Assembly (NCBI RefSeq): GCF_003663945.1
Contig: NZ_RCCH01000006.1
Location: forward strand, 186,001-250,000
Direction of reading: 5' to 3'
Length of the DNA: 64,000 nt
Source of the DNA: Lacinutrix venerupis
Lineage (GTDB): Bacteria; Bacteroidota; Bacteroidia; Flavobacteriales; Flavobacteriaceae
Shown: in pieces, positions 59,677 through 64,000 of the stretch
How the letters are laid out: each line of letters begins with the position of its first letter
How positions within the stretch are numbered: the stretch's first letter is position 1
Notes under the pieces: model-generated
Seen by the model: only the letters and a program-made list of their open reading frames with translations
What the model was told of the DNA's origin: nothing
The model's database searches: none
Made by a program: the position numbers and the translations under genes

Positions 59677-59711
59677 AAAAAAGTTGAGCATGTTAATACC
59701 CAACTTTTTTT
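59677..59711 (-). terminator. Terminator of the repeat-containing T9SS gene
   Basis: AAAAAAGTTG (59677-59686) and CAACTTTTTT (59701-59710) pair perfectly around 14 nt. On the minus strand a T-run follows. It lies 19 nt behind the gene that ends at 59730. The rest of 59480-59729 shows nothing recognisable. Confidence 0.8.
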
Positions 59712-59729
59712 ATTAATTAAATAATTACT

Positions 59730-62700
59730 TTAGAATTTAATCATTTTTTGAGTATGAATAATTGAATTTTTAGAATTAGAAAGTCTTAAAAAATAAGGAG
59801 CTTGATCTAATCTTTCTAAACCATTAATTGTTAATTTTCTTAATGATGGAGTAGTAGCCTTAGTATAAACAACTCTTCCATTTAAATCGTAAATTGTTAC
59901 TGTTATTATTTCATTATTATAATTTAATGGTAATAAAATATTAATAGTTGAATTAAAAGGATTAGGACTAATACTAATGTTTTCATTTTCAAATTCTGTA
60001 GATCCTAAGGTTTCTTCATCATATCCATCACAATCTTCATCAATACCATTTTGAGGAATCTCAGTTGCTTCTGGATTTATTAAGTTGTTAGAATCATCAC
60101 AATCTGTATCGTTTGTAACGTAGCCCATTGGCTGAGTACAATCTTGAATTGAATTATTTGCATCACCATATCCATCATCATCTGTATCTGCATAATAAGT
60201 GATTGCTGTTCCGTTATTTGTTATTTCCCATGTACATGTAGTTTCGTTAAACGTTGCAGTTTCGTAACATTCTGTAGCAGGTTCAGGATCTTGAGTTCCT
60301 ATGTTTTCCCATTGGCATGTGCTATCGTTAAATTGGTAATTATCCCAACAATTAACAGCAGTTGGTTCAGGATCTTGAGTTCCTATGTTTTCCCATTGGC
60401 ATGTGCTATCGTTAAATTGGTAATTATCCCAACAGTTAACAGCAGTTGGTTCAGGATCTTGAGTTCCTATGTTTTCCCATTGGCATGTACTATCGTTAAA
60501 TTGGTAGTTATCCCAACAATTAACAGCCGTTGGTTCAGGATCTTGAGTTCCTATGTTTTCCCATTGGCATGTGCTATCGTTAAATTGGTAATTATCCCAA
60601 CAGTTAACAGCAGTTGGTTCAGGATCTTGAGTTCCTATGTTTTCCCATTGGCATGTGCTATCGTTAAATTGGTAATTATCCCAACAATTAACAGCAGTTG
60701 GTTCAGGATCTTGAGTTCCTATGTTTTCCCATTGGCATGTGCTATCGTTAAATTGGTAATTATCCCAACAGTTAACAGCAGTTGGTTCAGGATCTTGAGT
60801 TCCTGTGTTTTCCCACTGGCATGTACTATCGTTAAATTGGTAATTATCCCAACAGTTAACGGCAGTTGGTTCAGGATCTTGAGTTCCTGTGTTTTCCCAT
60901 TGGCATGTGCTATCGTTAAATTGGTAATTATCCCAACAGTTAACAGCAGTTGGTTCAGGATCTTGAGTTCCTGTGTTTTCCCACTGGCACGTACTATCGT
61001 TAAATTGGTAGTTATCCCAACAATTAACAGCCGTTGGTTCAGGATCTTGAGTTCCTATGTTTTCCCATTGGCATGTGCTATCGTTAAATTGGTAATTATC
61101 CCAACAGTTAACAGCAGTTGGTTCAGGATCTTGAGTTCCTGTGTTTTCCCACTGGCATGTGCTATCGTTAAATTGGTAGTTATCCCAACAGTTAACAGCA
61201 GTTGGTTCAGGATCTTGAGTTCCTGTATTTTCCCATTGGCATGTACTATCGTTAAATTGGTAATTATCCCAACAGTTAACGGCAGTTGGTTCAGGATCTT
61301 GAGTTCCTGTGTTTTCCCATTGGCATGTGCTATCGTTAAATTGGTAATTATCCCAACAGTTAACAGCAGTTGGTTCAGGATCTTGAGTACCTGTGTTTTC
61401 CCAAGAACAATTTGTATAGTTGTAAGTGTAATTGTCCCAGCAATTTACTGTAGGAGGTTCATCTTGTAGTGTTATTGTTACAACGGCTGTACAAGTGTCA
61501 GAATTTCCATTAGCATCCGTCACAGTTAAGGTTACATTATTTGCACCTTCATCTTCGCAAGTAAAACTTGTTTTAGATGCAGAAATACTAGCTATTCCAC
61601 AATTATCTGAAGAGCCATTATTAATTTGAGACGCTGTTATTGTTGCATTACCTGAATTATCTAATTGTACAGTTATGTTTTGGCAAACAGCGGTTGGATT
61701 TTCGTTGTCCGCTATTATGTTTACATTAAACGACGCTGTTTCCGTATTACCACTATCATCGGTTACTGAGTAGCTTATAGTTGTGTTTCCAGTAGGAAAA
61801 GTGTCTCCACTGTTTAATCCTGTAGCATCAGTTCTAACAACAGTTAAAGTGGTATCACAATTGTCTGTTGCTGTTGGGTCTGTCCATGTTGGATTATTGT
61901 TTCCACAGGTAAATGATTGGTCACTAGGTACATTAACGAATTCTGGGTTTACTTGGTCTACTACAGTAACAGTTGCGGTACAAGTATCGGTTTGAGATTC
62001 GGCATCTGTAACAGTAAGTGTTACGGTTACTGGAGTTCCAATATTAGAACAATCGAAAGTATCAATATCTATTGCGTAGTTTGTAATAGCTACATCGTCT
62101 GTAGAACCATTATCTATATCTGTTGCTATAATAGTTGCATTACCGGTATTATCTAATTGTACTGTAATGTTTTGGCAAGCCGCTACAGGTGGTGAAGAAG
62201 TGGCTACATCTGCTGTAAAATTAATATTGTCTACAGAGATATCACTTCTAAAACCAGAACCAGTAATACCATGAAAACGTAATTTAATTGTTTGGCCATC
62301 GTAATCAGATAAATCAATAGTTTCTGTTAACCATGGATTTGAATTAGCTGTTGTTTGAGAGTTTGGCTGACCAATTTGAGTAAAAACAGTATTAAAAGTT
62401 GCAAAATTATCTGTACTAACTTCTACATATAAATTTCCCATTGTTGCACCAAACATATGGTAGTCGAAAGAGAATTGAGAATTTTCGTAACCATCTAATT
62501 CAAAACATGGACTTGTGATATAAGCAACTTTGTTTGGATAACCTGTTCCTTCTCCTGATGCTTCAGTATAAATATAAAACGTGCCATCACTTGCTCCAGA
62601 AGGACCAGTAATATCTGGATTATTAGTAGTGTTTGTTGGTGTCGTTCCAGAGTTTCTTGTCCAATCTATATCGTCTCCACTTGTGTTATTTGTCCATAAA

Positions 62701-64000
62701 CCGAAATCTGCTTCAAAACTTTCAGAGTATGGAAATGAGACAACAGGAGTGCCTGTACAAGGAACAGCTGCCGGAGTTGTAAAATTTTCAATAGCGCTAT
62801 AACTAGAAGTGTTAGTTTCGCATCGTGTTCTTACACGTACATCGTAATCTGTATCTGCCGACAGTCCTGTAATAGTGTAGCTATTTGTAGAAAGGTTTGT
62901 AACAGTTGTCCAACCAGCTGCTCCAGATCCAGTTTCTCTATATCTTAAATCGTAAGTAGCAGAAGTTACTTCAAACCAATCTACTTGTGCAGAGAATGCT
63001 GAAATGTTTGAAAATGTAATATTTGTAGGAACAGTAGTTTGGCAAGCTACATTAACGCTAATAATTTTAAAATCGTCTATAAAGAAACCATCGTTTGTTG
63101 TAGAATAGTTTTCGTTTACGTTTAATGCATCTGTTCTAAAATTGAATCTTATTTTTACGTTGTTTGAGTTAATAAGAGAAGCGTAATTGCTGGCGTCTAT
63201 GGTAAATTCTTCCATAACCCAATTATCCATTCTGTCTCCGTCATAAACTTGCCCAGAACTATTAGCTTGAAAATTGGCATATGAAGAACTTTTATTATCA
63301 TGACTAGTTGTTGCACTAGTTGCATTTGGCTTTGTGTAATTTCCACAAAGTGACACCCAACTAGAACCACCATCTGGCGAACCTAAAACTTCAACAAAAT
63401 CATAATTTCTTTCTATATCCCATTTTGAATAAAACTGTATAAGGACTTCTTCTGAATTGGTAAAATCGTAACTATTTGTGGTAGTTAATGTTTTTGTAAC
63501 ATTATTATTATATGTTCCTGTGCTAATAGCGTTAGATCCTGAATATGCATCAGACGTTGTGTTAATCCAACCATTAGATTGTGTCCAACCTGTTAAACCT
63601 GTAGCATCTGGATCGTGGTCGAATAATAGTGTTGGTTGATAATATTTTTTATAGTTAGCTTCATAAATAATACCATCATCATTAGAAAGTTTAACATTGT
63701 ATTGAATTTCTTGATTAGTAGTAATACTTGGATCTAAATTTAAAGAAAATGAAACTGTTCTTTGAGAGAGTACAGGCATTCCTGTTTCTGTTACAGGAGA
63801 AGATATACTTGTTATATTAGAAGAAACAGGAGTTACTGTAACTGTAAAATCACTTGCAGTTTGCCCAATACGTTCAATACCAAACTCTATATTTTCAGTT
63901 AAGTTTGTTAGATTACTTTGTGTTAAATCGTGTAGTTTGGCATATTTTCCACCATAATAAGCTGTGGCTAAGCTAATTCGCATAGAGCGTTTAGCAATAG
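59730..64000 (-). CDS. Large T9SS-exported protein with 28-residue repeats, partial at the window edge
   Basis: The frame runs open to the window edge, so the N-terminus is missing; the visible part starts IAKRSMRISL. In order: a beta-sandwich near the N-terminus (SYDFTNSEEVLIQFYSKWDI), an FN3 domain (SATYDLRYRETGSGAAGWTT), a MAM-like domain (PYSESFEADFGLWTNN, SPCFELDGYENSQFSFDYH), HYR-like repeats (VAACQNITVQLDNTGNATI, CTAVVTI), about 14 repeats of the 28-residue type, a calcium-binding-like YYADTDDDGYGDANNS and EDCDGYDEE (MopE-like), and a T9SS sorting domain (FENENISISPNPFNSTINIL to RLSNSKNSIIHTQKMIKF). It could be an adhesin or the C-terminal part of a protease. Confidence 0.85.
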   Translation of the reverse strand, partial: IAKRSMRISLATAYYGGKYAKLHDLTQSNLTNLTENIEFGIERIGQTASDFTVTVTPVSSNITSISSPVTETGMPVLSQRTVSFSLNLDPSITTNQEIQYNVKLSNDDGIIYEANYKKYYQPTLLFDHDPDATGLTGWTQSNGWINTTSDAYSGSNAISTGTYNNNVTKTLTTTNSYDFTNSEEVLIQFYSKWDIERNYDFVEVLGSPDGGSSWVSLCGNYTKPNATSATTSHDNKSSSYANFQANSSGQVYDGDRMDNWVMEEFTIDASNYASLINSNNVKIRFNFRTDALNVNENYSTTNDGFFIDDFKIISVNVACQTTVPTNITFSNISAFSAQVDWFEVTSATYDLRYRETGSGAAGWTTVTNLSTNSYTITGLSADTDYDVRVRTRCETNTSSYSAIENFTTPAAVPCTGTPVVSFPYSESFEADFGLWTNNTSGDDIDWTRNSGTTPTNTTNNPDITGPSGASDGTFYIYTEASGEGTGYPNKVAYITSPCFELDGYENSQFSFDYHMFGATMGNLYVEVSTDNFATFNTVFTQIGQPNSQTTANSNPWLTETIDLSDYDGQTIKLRFHGITGSGFRSDISVDNINFTADVATSSPPVAACQNITVQLDNTGNATIIATDIDNGSTDDVAITNYAIDIDTFDCSNIGTPVTVTLTVTDAESQTDTCTATVTVVDQVNPEFVNVPSDQSFTCGNNNPTWTDPTATDNCDTTLTVVRTDATGLNSGDTFPTGNTTISYSVTDDSGNTETASFNVNIIADNENPTAVCQNITVQLDNSGNATITASQINNGSSDNCGIASISASKTSFTCEDEGANNVTLTVTDANGNSDTCTAVVTITLQDEPPTVNCWDNYTYNYTNCSWENTGTQDPEPTAVNCWDNYQFNDSTCQWENTGTQDPEPTAVNCWDNYQFNDSTCQWENTGTQDPEPTAVNCWDNYQFNDSTCQWENTGTQDPEPTAVNCWDNYQFNDSTCQWENIGTQDPEPTAVNCWDNYQFNDSTCQWENTGTQDPEPTAVNCWDNYQFNDSTCQWENTGTQDPEPTAVNCWDNYQFNDSTCQWENTGTQDPEPTAVNCWDNYQFNDSTCQWENIGTQDPEPTAVNCWDNYQFNDSTCQWENIGTQDPEPTAVNCWDNYQFNDSTCQWENIGTQDPEPTAVNCWDNYQFNDSTCQWENIGTQDPEPTAVNCWDNYQFNDSTCQWENIGTQDPEPTAVNCWDNYQFNDSTCQWENIGTQDPEPATECYETATFNETTCTWEITNNGTAITYYADTDDDGYGDANNSIQDCTQPMGYVTNDTDCDDSNNLINPEATEIPQNGIDEDCDGYDEETLGSTEFENENISISPNPFNSTINILLPLNYNNEIITVTIYDLNGRVVYTKATTPSLRKLTINGLERLDQAPYFLRLSNSKNSIIHTQKMIKF
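60282..61457. repeat. 84-bp tandem repeat array coding for a 28-residue motif
   Basis: Thirteen near-identical 84-bp units (60282-61373) plus a diverged unit at the N-terminal end (61374-61457). The protein motif is PTAVNCWDNYQFNDSTCQWE followed by NTGTQDPE. The two cysteines of each unit are conserved, and the only amino-acid difference is Thr or Ile in N(T/I)GTQ. The units differ by only a few bases, including silent ones, so the array is recently expanded. 84 is a multiple of 3, so all frames stay open and a long plus-strand frame is a shadow. Confidence 0.95.

Noticed and set aside
60282-61457. Regularly spaced repeats that could be taken for a CRISPR array
   Set aside because: The units are directly adjacent 84-bp copies with no variable spacers, in frame with a protein; no cas gene is near.
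60291-61469. A long plus-strand open frame across the 84-bp repeats
   Set aside because: It exists only because 84 is a multiple of three and repeats one stop-free register; the minus-strand frame has the recognised T9SS protein features, so this is a shadow.

Overview
The window reads as chromosomal DNA of a marine-type Flavobacteriaceae (Bacteroidota). Supporting signs are the low GC content with A/T-rich intergenic DNA, promoters of the Bacteroidota type (TTG about 20 nt upstream of TAnnTTTG), very few Shine-Dalgarno sites, several C-terminal type IX secretion (T9SS) sorting domains, BshC (bacillithiol), carboxypeptidase-regulatory-like domains, a bTHX ribosomal protein and the operon rpsF-rpsR-rplI. 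No rRNA, tRNA, CRISPR array, transposase, integrase or phage gene was recognised.

Layout. 1-11.3 kb is core genome: the end of a PASTA protein, rluD, yaaA, a 43-codon bTHX gene convergent with yaaA, a TPR membrane protein, a uracil-DNA-glycosylase-like protein, bshC, guaA, a LysM/periplasmic-binding protein, and DUF922 and DUF3820 proteins. Two copies of a long imperfect-palindrome repeat lie behind rluD and behind guaA. 11.3-12.7 kb is accessory array A: two small minus-strand genes set between related repeats. 12.7-23.6 kb is again mostly core: a DUF2914 protein, an ABC-F ATPase, a DUF4421 protein, a sirtuin, a CHRD-like lipoprotein, TrmH, a DEAD-box helicase with a basic RG-rich tail, and an AAA ATPase fused to a nuclease-like domain. 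23.6-28 kb is accessory array B, built from the same repeats: an overlapping three-gene module (HNH nuclease, unknown protein, minimal nucleotidyltransferase), a TrkH potassium transporter and a damaged DUF6090 gene. 28.4-33 kb holds a small heat-shock protein, a lipoprotein and a compact three-gene operon that looks like a tripartite alpha-helical pore-forming toxin. 33-52 kb is core genome: rdgB, rlmH, nadC, a BrkB-family protein, a LytS/LytTR-type two-component pair, priA, an orphan LytTR regulator, rpsF-rpsR-rplI, a GDPD lipoprotein and hisS, with one tandem-duplicated secreted gene whose second copy has decayed. 52-64 kb holds three T9SS-exported proteins, including a 2126-residue multidomain protein and a >1400-residue protein with 13 near-identical 28-residue repeats.

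Most notable. (1) Arrays A and B share one architecture: left half-repeat, minus-strand gene(s), right half-repeat, joined in tandem. In several units the short end sequences of the left and right halves are inverted copies that change together from unit to unit. The right half carries a promoter-like box pointing into the gene. This looks like a gene-cassette system without an integrase in view. (2) The HNH-X-nucleotidyltransferase module inside array B is a candidate uncharacterised defence or toxin-antitoxin system. (3) The three-gene alpha-PFT-like operon lacks signal peptides and is bounded by its own promoter and terminator. All functional assignments come from motif reading only; no database search was possible.
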